From NCBI RefSeq assembly GCF_028476545.1, contig NW_026731816.1, positions 62,001-126,000 of the forward strand: 64,000 nt of DNA. The letters run 5' to 3'. Below, in pieces: positions 19,979 through 31,798 of this stretch. Position numbers and translations under genes: made by a program. Source of the stretch: Physella acuta. Lineage: Eukaryota > Mollusca > Gastropoda > Physidae. Within the stretch, counting starts at the first letter, position 1. Every line of letters begins with the position of its first letter. Under the pieces are notes generated by a model. It was given only the letters and a program-made list of their open reading frames with translations, was not told the DNA's origin and did not search any database.

Positions 19979-20405
19979 CCTCTAGGGTCGTTATTTTCAC
20001 GAAATTGTCGTTTTCCATTTTGTTGTCAAGAAACTGGTATTTAGTTCACGAGAAAGTATAAAAACCACTCATACGTGACCGAAATCGTCGATTGGGTGCC
20101 TTCACGTGGTTTGACACGTGCTGACCTAGGCCGTTGTTTACATCCAAAAATCACCCAAAATGGCCTTTTTTCGAACAAATTGTTTGAAAAAATGGCTAAG
20201 TCCAATTTTAAAAAGTGTCATTTTCGGGCCCATTTTAAAAAACGTAAAAAAATCCGAACTACACGTAGAAAAAAATGGCTTTTTCGGCCCTTTTTAGCTC
20301 CAAAAACGCGTCGCGTGACGTCACCGTGACGTCAGCCGCCAACCAAAACGCGGAGAAAGCGCGCGTTTGATTGGTTGGCGGCTGACACTATGAAATCCTC
20401 TAGGG
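19979..20405. repeat. Possible small element flanked by CCTCTAGGG, with GC-rich hairpin
   Basis: The 9-mer CCTCTAGGG occurs at 19979-19987 and again at 20397-20405, like a target duplication. The right part (20331-20386) is a strong hairpin with arms GTCAGCCGCCAACCAA and TTGGTTGGCGGCTGAC. No matching terminal inverted repeats at the two outer ends, so element status is uncertain. Confidence 0.45.
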
Positions 20406-20611
20406 ACGATTCGAATGGTATACCTGGAGTTTTACCCAAAAAGCCTAATTTTAGATCTAATAAGATGTAAGATCTAGATCTAGATCTAGACTAATTCTAG
20501 ATCTAAGTCATTCTAAGTCCTAATATATAGCGAGGCTCACTAAATCTTAATTTTAATTATTTATTTTTTTAACCAATACCAATAAAAGCTAGAGATATTT
20601 CTCTAACTAAC

Positions 20612-21500
20612 CAGGCACTACATTTGATGATTTTAGCTCATTTTGAACTAAAATACATGATTTTAATTATTGGTGCCATACAGCTTAGCTGGGAAAGATT
20701 TTTCCATGACAACCATTCAAAGATCTGGTTCCTAAAGTTGACCTGAAAACGACCAAGGAGGTTCGTAAGGATCATGTGTGGGGAGGGGGAAGTGGAGGTA
20801 TGCTGCAAAAAAACGAAATCGAAAGGATACTCGTAACTTGGTTATGTAATCTATTTACAGTATTTCTAGTAAACGCCAAAGGAATGAACCAAAAAAATCA
20901 CGTATAAATGTTTAAAAATATATAGATCTAAACTTTTTAAAGGTATTCATTTTCACTTTTATTCAGTCTTGATTAATCAGTGTAAATAGGAATGTTTAAT
21001 TAGGACAATTAGGCCTAATAATAATAGATTGAGTTAACGGCGGAATCTAACCCTCCTCCCTTATCCAGCATGGAAGCTTTGTCCAGGCTGAGTTTTAAAT
21101 ATTAAAAAAAAGTAGATCTATATAGACATAATAAAATATCTGTTTTTATTTTTAAAACTGCCGTTGCATTAAATTTCATCACATGTGAGCGAGAAATGCA
21201 TTCCAAACATCGCCACTCATAGGCTGTGCGTAGTGACGGCTCGCTCGCGTTGTTTTGTCAACGAGAGAAACATCGCCCGTCCGAAGCTAGACATATCCAG
21301 GCGGAGTTTTAATACTTAAATTTGTATCTAGAGCTGGTGTCTAGATCTATTTAAAGATTGTTAGGCTACGCCTATCACATTAACGTTGATCACTTGTGAG
21401 TGAAAAATTATGCAAATTCGTCACGAGCCCGCTTGCGTTCTTTCGTCACGCGAGCGTGTGCGCAAGTCCAAGTACTGTGTCAACTAGATCTAGATCAACT
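20612..21500. repeat. Old inverted copy of the 1.13-kb repeat
   Basis: Strongly diverged reverse-complement match to 4600-5500. Aligned words include AAAGGATACTCGTAACTTGG, GATGATTTTAGCTCATTTTG and GTGACGGCTCGCTCGCGTTG. A still weaker resemblance continues near 22240-22450. GATCTA microsatellite (20465-20490) flanks it. Confidence 0.7.
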
Positions 21501-21904
21501 TTTGTTTATGCAGGCTGTCCTCTAATATGATTATTATAATTTATTAGCCTAGTCCTTCTGGATCTAAATCATAATAATCAATTATATAAAAAATGAAAGC
21601 AAATGAAAATAATATTAACTATAATTCGATCAAGTCGTAATTAGTAATAATAAAAGCAAGTAAATAATTTAGCACCTAGACTTTACTAGACGTATCGAGA
21701 TCGCGTTTCACCACGAGATCACCGGTTTACGGGCTTTTACAGAAATACCAACTAACTCCTATCTTCCCATGTTCAGATCGAAATACTTAATTAATTTGTC
21801 CAGCAATGTAAAAATCAAAATTGGAAAATATTCACTTAACGCTTGTCAACATAAATAACAACACAAACGTAGTAAAGAGTCAATAGAGCCACCTAGGCAA
21901 ACGT

Positions 21905-22740
21905 CTCCCGCCCAATAGCGGTCACGTGGGTTATGGAATTTTTACTTTTGGTGGTGACCATTTTGGAGAATTTTTTAAAAAATTAGCGCATGTAATATTC
22001 GATTTATTTTTACACAGACTGCTAAATCTAATATTGATGTACTTTCGGTTTCCGATCTACATCGTAGTAGCTAATATTTAAAAAGATCTACGAATGTTTG
22101 TCGGCACCACTTTTTGAGCTTCGGTCTTCATTATCCAAAGCAATTTATAGCGTTTCTCTGGCATATTTAGTAGCTTTTCTTACTAAATCTAGAATTTACC
22201 CAAATTTCAAATTAAACATGACTACTGAATGATAGACATCCATATTTAATCCATTAGGGACTAATTTTGAGGTTTTTAGTTCGTTTTAAACTAAATTACT
22301 TAATTTAATATTTATTGTCACTCACTGCCATGGACAACACATCTCTCCATGACAACTCTTCTTACCCCTGAAGGCACTTGAAGCTAAAGAGAACCACCTA
22401 TGCGGTTAGACTTTTTAAGTGGCCATGTACCCAGAGTTCCCCACTAGTGATCATCAAATAGCGGTCACGTGGTCAAAAAAATAAAAAAAAATTTTGGTTG
22501 TCATTTTTTGGCCACTCTTTAAAAAAAGGGTTGAAGATATTTGATTTATTTTTTCATAGAATGATAAAACTAATAATGCTTTACTAGGGAAATCAATTTT
22601 GTGATAGGGAGATCTATATTTAAAAAGTTATATTATTTTGAATGACACCGACTTTAAATTTAGCCTACATTCCCCAAAGCAATTTCTGAAAATGCTTTTC
22701 TGGCATATTTAGCCTTGCCACCTATAGCATGTTTTTATAA
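21905..22740. repeat. Diverged tandem duplication, period about 540 bp
   Basis: 21910-22200 and 22445-22740 share TAGCGGTCACGTGG, GATTTATTTTT.CA.A, ATATTTAAAAAG, CAAAGCAATTT and TCTGGCATATTTAG in the same order. The copies are old and no coding is seen. Confidence 0.65.
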
Positions 22741-23097
22741 CGTGAAAACCCGCCATTTTACTCGTGATAAACATTTTTAAAAGTAATTCTAAGAAGGTCT
22801 CTGGAACTAAGTCGAAAAACTCGCCGGAAGTCATGGTCCGATCCTTACGCCATGTTCTGGTTAGCAACCAAGGACGCTTTTAAGTTAGTGAGCCTCCCTA
22901 ATATTTAGCACTGCCATTTATAGTTTGTTTACATTATGTGAAAAAACCGCCATTTTTCACGAGGTAAACATTTTAAAAACGAATTCCTAGAAAGTCACTT
23001 GGGCAGACAAGAAAAATGTCCGAAACTAAGCGTCCGGTGTAGGACGCCATGTTGTTGTTAGCAACCAGAGACGCTTTCAAGTTAGTGAGCCTCGCTA
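22705..23097. repeat. Diverged tandem duplication, period about 196 bp
   Basis: Two consecutive units, 22705-22902 and 22903-23097, share CGCCATTTT.A, GTAAACATTTT-type blocks, CGCCATGTT and GTTAGCAACCA...GACGCTTT, and end in AAGTTAGTGAGCCTC. Confidence 0.75.
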
Positions 23098-24286
23098 CTA
23101 ATATAGGCTAATAAAAACGAAACCGCGCCGCCATCTTTGTAAATTGCTTCGAGAGCTTAGGCCGTGAGATAAAAAAAAATACAAATATAATTTTAATAAT
23201 CAAACAAACCCGTAGATCTCTAGACCTAGATCTACTTATTCAGTTTTCAATCTTTCTTGTTGCAAGACTAGATCTAAGATGTTTATTTCAATTATTAAAA
23301 TAGGATCAAAACGTACAAGTACGCTAGTGATCACGAGCAGGGACAGGTGACCACAGGGGAAAAGTAGATCACAAGGAGGTTCGTACTCATGCATATTAGC
23401 CTAGAGAGGTCCAGTCTAGATCTAGAATAATTTTGAGAGTAATCTCCCATATTGATGTGTTGATCTAGCAGCACTCGTAGGTCGACTTTACTCTTAGTAT
23501 TAAATCTACTTGATCCTAGATATATCAGATCTGGCTATAGATCTGGCTATTATCCTCATAATTATTAATTTGACTTGATATTTTGAGCCATCCCTTTAAA
23601 AAAAAACTCCAGCAGAACGAATCAAGGGCTCGGCTACGTAGTTCAATATGAACTGTGGCAGGCAACCAATGTGTAATGTGTAACCTACTCCACTGACTAG
23701 TACTAGATCTAGATCTAGATCTACTACTGTAACTTTAGTCTTTACTTTAACTTTAGTTGTTAGTCTCTTTAACAGTAGTTTAACTTTTACTTAGATCTAT
23801 ATCTACTACTTACACAACTGAAACTGTACTAATATAGGCCTACTGTAACTCACTGACAGTACTCAAGTTTTGACATTGGGGTGAGGGGATGGGGGGGTCT
23901 GGCTTTTAGTGGTATGTGATAGCAGGAGGGGAGATAAGTAAAAATCTGCTATAGATCTATTCTAATTATTCTATATATGGACAGTCCCCACATAATAAAA
24001 ATATTTAATGCTAATCTATATCTATAAAAGCAAAGTGGGTGATGTTTGGTTTGTTTCTTTCTTACATCTATTAGATTGTCGAAGTTTGCTGTTCACTCTC
24101 TTTTTACTGGGAAAATTAGAGTAATTTCAATAATTGAGTTTTAAGTGACCGAGAACTGACCTAGAGTGACCGCGGCCTTATATAAAGTATACATTTTAAA
24201 AGCGCTTGAATTAGATCGACCACTTTCAGATGCAACATAAAGTTATTATTTGGTAAGGAGATAGTTCTGGTGACGTAAGCACCTGG
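23098..24286. other. Intergenic with GATCTA microsatellites
   Basis: Many TAGATCTAGATC words (for example 23701-23722) and AT-rich filler; nothing gene-like seen. Confidence 0.4.
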
Positions 24287-24648
24287 AAATAATAATCATT
24301 AAAAAAGTTTTAAAAAACCCACGTTTTCTGATTGAACTAAAAAGTAGAAAATAAATGCTATACATCACAATAATGCAAGCGATCACTCTACTATAAGCGA
24401 TCAAAAACGTGGGGCGCCGTGATTTTCTTAAAGTTTCTAATACTGTTGACTCTCTACAAGCTCCCTAATAAAAGTCAATAGTATTATCTAATCAATAGTA
24501 ATATAACTTTTACTTCGGCGCCCCACGTTTTTGATCGCTTATAGTAGAGTGATCGCTTGCATTATTGTGATGTATAGCATTTATTTTCTGCTTTTTAGTT
24601 CAATCAGAAAACGTGGGTTTTTTAAAACTTTTTTAATGATTATTATTT
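24287..24648. mobile_element. Foldback element, 132-bp inverted repeats
   Basis: Arms 24287-24418 and 24517-24648 are reverse complements with a single mismatch in 132 positions. The outer tip is AAATAATAATCATT and the inner tip GGCGCC. Within the 98-bp spacer a further imperfect inverted pair (AATACTGTTGACT 24439-24451, AGTCAATAGTATT 24473-24485) extends the fold. The arms' near identity means recent origin or active homogenisation. The open frame within the right arm is incidental. A transcript would be a long dsRNA hairpin. No clear target duplication or transposase was found. Confidence 0.9.
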
Positions 24649-24774
24649 TCTACTTTTTAGCCTTTGTCTGTTTGTTTGCATTAAAATCTTGCTATCGATT
24701 TTATCTTTTCACTTTTTTTTGGGTAAGCGAAGACAACTCGTAAAAAGACAACTCGTAAAAAACACGTTGTGTGA

Positions 24775-24866
24775 ATACGTTACTGACTAGAACACATAGA
24801 TTTGAACCCGTGTCGAGTGGGATAGCAATCGTGTGCCCAACCACTCGACCATATCGTCTCCCCCAA
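24775..24866 (-). mobile_element. tRNA-like SINE head (tRNA-Ser/Leu-like)
   Basis: On the minus strand GATATGGTCGAGTGGTTGGG (A-box-like) is followed by GGGTTCAAATCT (B box) at tRNA-like spacing. The acceptor and anticodon stems do not pair properly, so this is a tRNA-derived SINE head or tRNA pseudogene, not a working tRNA. Confidence 0.6.
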
Positions 24867-25317
24867 ACTGGCCACCAGTGGTAATAGTTATCTCCTGTAA
24901 CTTTAAAGTCGGTTAAAACTAAATTATCTGCCCCTAAGCCTGTCGCGAAGTGGGATCGTTCGCTTCACTGCGCGCGGCAAGAGAGAGGCTAGCTACGCGT
25001 CGCTGGTTTTTTTCTAATGGCTCGCAGAGGAGAATTATATATATAGATTATAAAGCGGTCTAAAATGCTCAATAAAATGTTTCCATTGATCAATTTAGTA
25101 ATAATAACAATTGCATATTCTATGGTCATCCAAAAGAAAGCTTCCCTGAAAATTTCAGCGCGCTAGCTAACTGGGAAGTGCCAGAAATTTCGATCGCAAG
25201 ATTTGATTGGAAAGACAAACAAATAAACAAACAGAGAAAGCAAGTTAAAGAAAACGTGGGAAAATACCAGTTTTTCAGAAATGTCTTATCAATGGGTTAA
25301 TAATTGAATGCCTTTAC

Positions 25318-25675
25318 TCCTCAATTTTAAATATTAAAGGGATGTAAAAGCGTCAGGAATTTAATCTTTTAATTTCCCCCGTTCTTTGACTACACACAAA
25401 AATAATCGAAAACCTTTAGATAAAAGAAAAATTCATTTAAAATTTATACTAAGCGTGTTTTCAAATAGGAGTGAAAATCAATACAAATTATTAAGTTTTA
25501 CCTCTCAATTAAGTCTATTTAAAGGGATATAACTGTATCAGGAATTTCAACTTTTTATTTCCCCATTTCTTTGATTACATAAAAAATAAACGATAATAAC
25601 ATGTGGATAAAACAAAAGATCCTTTGAATTTATACTACACAATTTTCAAATAGGTGTAAAAATTAAACCATCTGT
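25318..25675. repeat. Diverged tandem duplication, period about 183 bp
   Basis: Two units starting near 25318 and 25501 share AAAGGGATRTAA, TCAGGAATTT, ATTTCCCC..TTCTTTGA, GATAAAA and TTTTCAAATAGG in order. Confidence 0.75.
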
Positions 25676-25885
25676 TATCACTGATATTTGAAGAGGCCAC
25701 TTGCAAAACCTACCAAGTCCACTTTCTGAAAAAAATATGTTGCTCTTATAGTTTTCTTTTTTATAGTGGTAATTTAAGCACATTACTAATTTTGTTCAGA
25801 AAGGTATACATTAAAGCAGTCAGCCTACATTCATATCATGTAAGTTAATTGAATCCCCACTATTATGATCAAACAAACATCTTTT

Positions 25886-26590
25886 TACTTTCTCGTATAT
25901 ACGAAGTATAGAGAAAGTCTTGTAATCGTGCAAAAAAAAAAAATCGAGATTTTTACAAATCTCGACGTTTTACACCTCACTGATACGGAAAAACATAATT
26001 TTGCAATCTTGTCCGTATGTCTGTGTGTCTGTCTGTGTGTCTGTCTGTCTGTCCGTGTCTAAACACGATAACTTGAGTACCGTTACAGCTAGGTTGATGA
26101 AATTTCATATATAAGTATTTTATCAAAATCGTAGATCCGTATCAACTTTTGAGCGATTTCCGATAACCGGAAGTGGTACTTTTCCTACTTTGAATTTTTC
26201 AAAAGCCTATAACTTGAGTACTATTTCAGATAGATAAATGAAATTTGACATGTAAGTAAAAGATCTAATTCTCCACCTTTTGTTAAATTTTGAGTAATTT
26301 CCGTTGACTGGAAGTAGTAATTTACGCTACTTCCGATTTCTCAAAAAACTAATGTAAATTTTAAAAGTACTAATAATATTGCGCACTATTATGCGCTTTT
26401 TTATTTGGCGTTCACTTGGTGTGCAATTAATTTGTCTGCGAGATTTTATTCTATTTATAAAAGTTTAAGTATTTAAAATGGATTAAAAATCATGTCTATA
26501 GCCTGAGTTCCCATCCCCTGTTATTTTATATAAGAATATTCGAGAAAGTTTAGGGGAGATCACTCCCGGTTTATTTTACATTAAGAATGT
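25886..26590 (-). mobile_element. Non-autonomous dispersed element, about 720 bp, copy 2
   Basis: Reverse-orientation copy of 11945-12680. Its tip at 25890-25920 is the palindrome CTTTCTCGTATA-n-TATAGAGAAAG. A TG/CTGT microsatellite (about 26018-26056) interrupts it near that tip. No coding frame. Confidence 0.75.
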
Positions 26591-26837
26591 CTTAATTGAA
26601 AGCTTTATAAATTCCCAAACACCAGACAGTGCAGGGTATATGATGCTTAATGAGCACATGTGCAGGGTATATGATGCTTATGATGTTTACAAACAGCACT
26701 TTCCTCAAATATCATTGCAGGGCCGGCACGCCTAGTAATAACTTAGAACTTCGTTAGGCTTGTGATAGGCCCTTGCATTTCCAGACTTTAATTGGGTTTA
26801 GATTTTTAGATTCCTCATCATCTCATTACCCTATTTC

Positions 26838-27063
26838 TGTCCGTGCTTAAGACACATAGGGCAGGTGAGTGGAGTTCATTTGTTTCAATTACCTTGGCAT
26901 ATAAAGGGATAGTGTGGTCAGCACAATGCCAAACCGCCTTAGTTTCTCATCAAAGCTCGGTGGACTCAGAGAGGTTCTACATACTCAAACCTGGGATTCG
27001 AACTCAAGACTTTCATGTTAGAAGTCGTAAGCTTTACCATCCAACCAGGCTGACCCGGGAACT
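26838..27063 (-). mobile_element. tRNA-derived SINE, family 2, copy a
   Basis: On the minus strand the head GGTCAGCCTGGTTGGATGG and B box GAGTTCGAATCCC are followed by the family-2 body GTGCTGACCACACTATCCCT and AAACAAATGAACTCCACTC. Related copies are at 36293 and 42842. Confidence 0.8.
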
Positions 27064-27727
27064 TTGGGTTATCAGTAATAAAAAAGGAATTAAATCAATA
27101 CAATTATAGGGCCCACCACACATATAGTTTTATTGTTACAGTTTAACATTTAATAATTAATAATTTATTCCAGATTATCTGCACAGTAAATGAAAGCCAA
27201 TGAAAATGTTTTTTAAAAAAGCCAATGTAGTTTTGAGATTAATAAACAACTTGCAAAAAATTCCACTCTGCCAAAAACGACTTCTTTTAACAGGCAGCTG
27301 TGTTGATAGTAAGTGTTAAAAATTGGCAAGTATTCAAGTATAGTCTTTTGTTGGGGGGACGGAGGAGGGGGATGTGAGAGGCTTGTGTGTGTATGTACAT
27401 TTTGCTATTAGCTATTAAATTTCAATTCTTATTTATTATAAAAACTGAAAATAAATAATTTTAATGATTATGGGGACTCCTGGAACCTACCATGATCATT
27501 ACTTTTGATAGCGTTTTTTTTTCTAGATAATTAACTAAATCTTATTGACTGCATTTTTAAATTTCTATTTTCCAATAGTTTTTTTAGTTACATTTTAGGT
27601 GGGATATTGTTGCACAAATGAGTGTCTCTATTGCATTTAATGAAATTTTTAAAAAAATTTAGACTTACATATTTAGTATGTTTTTATTAATAGCATATTA
27701 ATTATCATATTTTCACAAAATTTTAAG

Positions 27728-30700
27728 TTTCTCATGGGTTGGAAGAGGAACAGAAACAAATACAACAGGTTGCATTGGACTTTGCTAAAAATGAGCTTGC
27801 CCCCAACATGCAAAAATGGGATGAAGAGGTTTGTAAACTTTGAAATCAAGATAGCCTTTATGCATTTAAAACATGATTATAAAATGGCTTGTTTATGTTA
27901 GCCTATATACACAATTTAGTTTTTTAATAAATCAAACACAAATGCAATGCCTTTTATAATTTAAAAAATGACAGCACATAGCCAGCATCTTCACATTTGA
28001 AACTTAATATATATAAAATTCAAACTGTCTCTTCAAAATTTAAATATAGTTTGCATTTGTCTCCAGCACTTAAAATTAATTTTTTAAGCTGATAGGAAAT
28101 TTATTTTATAGTAAAAAAAATCTACTATTTTCAGGAAATTTTCCCAGTTGATACAATGCGTAAGGCTGCAACACTTGGGTTTGGCGCTGTTTATTGTGAT
28201 GAAAAGTATGGAGGTACAGGGCTGACTCGCCTTGATGCCTCTGTTATATTTGAGGCTCTGGCCACTGGATGCTGCAGCACTACAGCTTATATTAGCATAC
28301 ACAAGTAAGATGGGTAAACACCCTTATAATTTTAAAATTTTATCTGAGAAACAACTTTATCAAAACTATCACATATAAAAAATCAATTTGTACTAACACA
28401 TAGTAATTTAAATTTAGATAATTTCCGAAAGATTTGTTCACAGTTGTCAATGTTCCAATTAATTTCTTATCACAGTATGTGTGCCTGGATGATAGATGAA
28501 TTTGCAAATGAGGAACTGCGTAAAAAGTGGATACCTTCACTAGCCACAATGGAACATTTTGCTTCTTACTGTCTTACTGAACCAGGTAAACAAAAATTAG
28601 CCACGGTGCTTAGTGACTCATACTGTTGTGGAGCGTCACAAATGTACTTAAATGAAGCTTTCAAGTTTCTGTGCTATTTTATTAAAATCATTTTACTAAG
28701 TTTATCACATATAACTTTATAAATAAAAATACGGGTATGTTTTTCCAGAATGGAAATCTAAATGCCTGAACTCTGCCAAGTAAATTTAAGAGATTACTGT
28801 TCATAAACAAGCTTAAATACATTTTAAGTTGTAAACAATGTATAATTACTTTGCACTATTTCTGCCTAATACAAGAAATGTCACACAGGTGCTGGAAGTG
28901 ATGCAGCTTCTTTGACAACCTCCGCCAAGAAAGTTGGCTCTGATTATATTATAAATGGTGCTAAGGTAAACTATTGCTTCTTTGACAACCAATTAATTGT
29001 GAGACATTTCATTTATTTATTGTACAACTTTATAATTTCTTATCAGCTACTCACAATTTACAAGCCCATTTCCTGCTTCTGAACATTAGACAGAATTGGA
29101 AAAATGAAGTTAACATTTCATTAAATGATATTTTTTGCAGGCATTTATTAGTGGTAGTGGTAGATCCAATATATATCTTGTGATGTGTCGAACTGGGGAG
29201 CTTGGTGCCAAAGGTGTGTCTTGTATTCTTGTAGAGAATGGTACACAAGGACTTTCATTTGGCAAGAAAGAAAAAAAAGTAAATATTACCTAAAATTAAC
29301 AATTTATTAAAAAAATTTAACATGGCTCTTATTTTGCTGATTTATCCTCTAAGCATCTGCCTCCCATGAAGATGTCACGAATGGTTTCTCTTTATATTTT
29401 TAATGTATCAATAAAGTCCCATTGAAAACAAGGTTCTTTCAAGAAACCTAAGGTTGTTTTTTAACATCATTTTTGGTGATCCACTTTAAACACACAAATA
29501 GCATTGATTTTTACAACCTCACGTTACACAACATAAATAATAAACAGTCCCTCAATTGAACAGAATGTACCTTATGATCATTATGGTAGATGAAGTAGAG
29601 TTTGTTTCTTTCAAATCAGCTTATGGAATGGTTGTATCTCAGACTTTGCCCAGCCACCATTAATGCCATTATTTACCTTAACTTGTCAGCAATAATTTAG
29701 GTTATGAATTATGCGCTAAACCACAACCTCCCATTGATAGCTAGAGCAGGCTATTGCACTATAATAACAGTATACCGGATGATCATGTTTTAAAATGTTA
29801 TCCTATCTTCTTAAAAATTTAAAGGTTGGGTGGAACTCGCACCCTGCTAGTATCGTCTCTTTTGATGACTGCCGAGTCCCTCAGAGCAATTTGGTGGGAG
29901 CTGAAGGCCAAGGATTTAACATTGCTATGAAAGGTCTTAATGGAGGAAGGCTAAATGTAGGTGAGGTGACAACTACCTTCCTTAGTAGATAGGCGTAATT
30001 AAATTTGTTCTTAAATCTGTCTTCCAATACACAACAATTTCTCATTAAGTATCAAATTCTATCATTCTTTTGCACTCAAGTAAGTCAGTATCTTGAGCAT
30101 TAGCCCTTTGAGCCAGGCAAGCCAGAAAACCGGCTTCAAAATTAAGCATATATGTCCGAAAAGCAAGTTTTTCGGCCTGCTTATCTAGCATCGTAGTCGT
30201 AGGGGCTGATAGACCGTCTTATTAAATATAATTAGCGGCGGACTGAATAAAACGATGCACATGTCTTTTTAGTGCAGGATTATGATTCTAAAAATAGATT
30301 GTGGGGAAAGGTGAAAGTGTTTGCATTTCGTAAAATACATTGTCAATAATATTATAATAACAGTAAATAGGTAAGTTACTCTAGTTTTGTCAATATTTTT
30401 TGTAGTATATAAAAAAATCATCGGTATATAATTATTTTATCAGTGCAAAGTTAGAAGCAGATAAGTGAAATTTGGTTTGGGCCTGGGAGCTCAGGAAATG
30501 GGAGAAATTAGGCCAGGGATCAAAGGGTTAAAGTTATTTCTAAGCTTAATTATTGAATTCATTTTATCAGCAATTTGTTTTATGTAGCTAATTAATTAAA
30601 ATGTTTACCTTTAGCATCAAAGTTTTTTTTATCAAGTTTAATTATTGAATTCATTATTTTATCAGCAAGTTGTTTTTATGTAGCTGATTAATTAAAATGT

Positions 30701-31798
30701 TTACCTTTAGCATCAAGTTCTCTAGGTGCAGCCCACTCAGCTTTATCAAAGGCCCGTGACCATATGAAAGTGAGAAAACAATTTGGCAAGACTTTGGACA
30801 GTTTTCAGGTTAGCGTTTAACTTACTTTCATGTGATTATAGTTGGTGAAGCGAGTCATTTGTTTTAATAACACAATCGACCAGCACACAGTTCTCAAAAT
30901 TTAAGATGGTAAAATTTTCCCAATCATTTATTTTTGCAGTATTTGCAATTTCGTCTAGCCGAAATGGCCACGCAGCTAGTGGCGTCACGGTTGATAGTTA
31001 GAAACGCTGCTAAAGCTTTAGATAATAAAGATGTCAGTGCAGTAGCACTGTGCTCCATGGCAAAGCTTTTTGCTACAGAAGAATGTTTCAAGGTATGTTT
31101 AAGTTTTTAAAAATGCATTGACCTATTTGTTAACTTTCTGCTTCTTTACAAATTTTAAAACAGATATCAAAATTCCTATAAACTGACACACCAAGTAATA
31201 TTTTACTTGTGATTTATCTTTGAAAAAATAAACATTTATTGCAAACTTTGATTGGTCTTCTAAAGCTCACAAAAAACAAATTATGGTTGCAACCAAGACT
31301 AATGCATTTTAGGAAACAAGGATTTTTAACTTCCATGTGGTTGATTTCCATTGGTTGGGTCAACTTGTATGCTTTCTGTCATTAAAACTAAATGTAGCAT
31401 CTGTAGTTGCAAATTTACCAGTCAAAATACTTCTAATTTCAGATTTGTAATGATGCAATGCAAATTTTTGGTGGCTATGGTTATTTGAAGGACTACCCTG
31501 TACAGCAATATATGCGAGATACCAGAGTTCATTGTATATTAGAAGGTAAGAATGTCACATTACCCACGTTATTAATAGTAGTGTTGTTAATGAAGAAATG
31601 AAGAACTACAACTGATAATGATATACATGGAAAGGGGTAGGGTTTATTACTATATCTCTAAAGGAATAATTCCGTAGATAGATCTATCTTTATCTACAAA
31701 TATGTTGGACATTTTTTAAAATGGAATTTCTTTTTGTTTCAGGAACCAATGAGATAATGAGATTACTGGTATCCAGAGATCTATTAGCAGAGAAATAA
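27728..31798 (+). CDS. ACAD8: Isobutyryl-CoA dehydrogenase, mitochondrial (5' end missing)
   Basis: Flavoenzyme of valine breakdown in the mitochondrial matrix: it oxidises isobutyryl-CoA to methacrylyl-CoA and passes electrons to ETF. Exons: 27728-27828, 28135-28304, 28476-28585, 28889-28965, 29141-29278, 29825-29960, 30711-30808, 30940-31092, 31443-31545, 31743-31798 (TAA). All junctions are AG/GT and the phases agree, giving 379 residues of the mature enzyme. Family blocks seen are [13 protein letters not shown] (acyl-CoA dehydrogenase signature 1), [30 protein letters not shown] (signature 2) and ILEGTNEIMR with the catalytic glutamate. [21 protein letters not shown] and CSMAKLFAT match ACAD8 rather than other family members. 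The exon(s) for the mitochondrial presequence were not found upstream. The acceptor of exon 30711-30808 is duplicated 96 bp upstream. Confidence 0.95.
30541..30720 (+). repeat. 96-bp tandem duplication containing a splice acceptor (ACAD8 intron)
   Basis: About 30541-30625 and 30636-30720 are two slightly diverged copies, each ending GTTTACCTTTAGCATCAA. The second copy supplies the true acceptor (AG 30709-30710) of the ACAD8 exon at 30711. The first carries an intact decoy AG at 30613-30614. Use of the decoy would add 96 in-frame bases containing a TAA. Confidence 0.88.

Noticed and set aside
24531-24743. Hydrophobic 70-codon frame suggesting a membrane peptide
   Set aside because: Mostly the right arm of the foldback element plus T-rich DNA; no splice or family support.
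24775-24866. Working tRNA-Ser or tRNA-Leu gene
   Set aside because: A and B boxes are present, but the acceptor and anticodon stems do not pair; better read as a SINE head.
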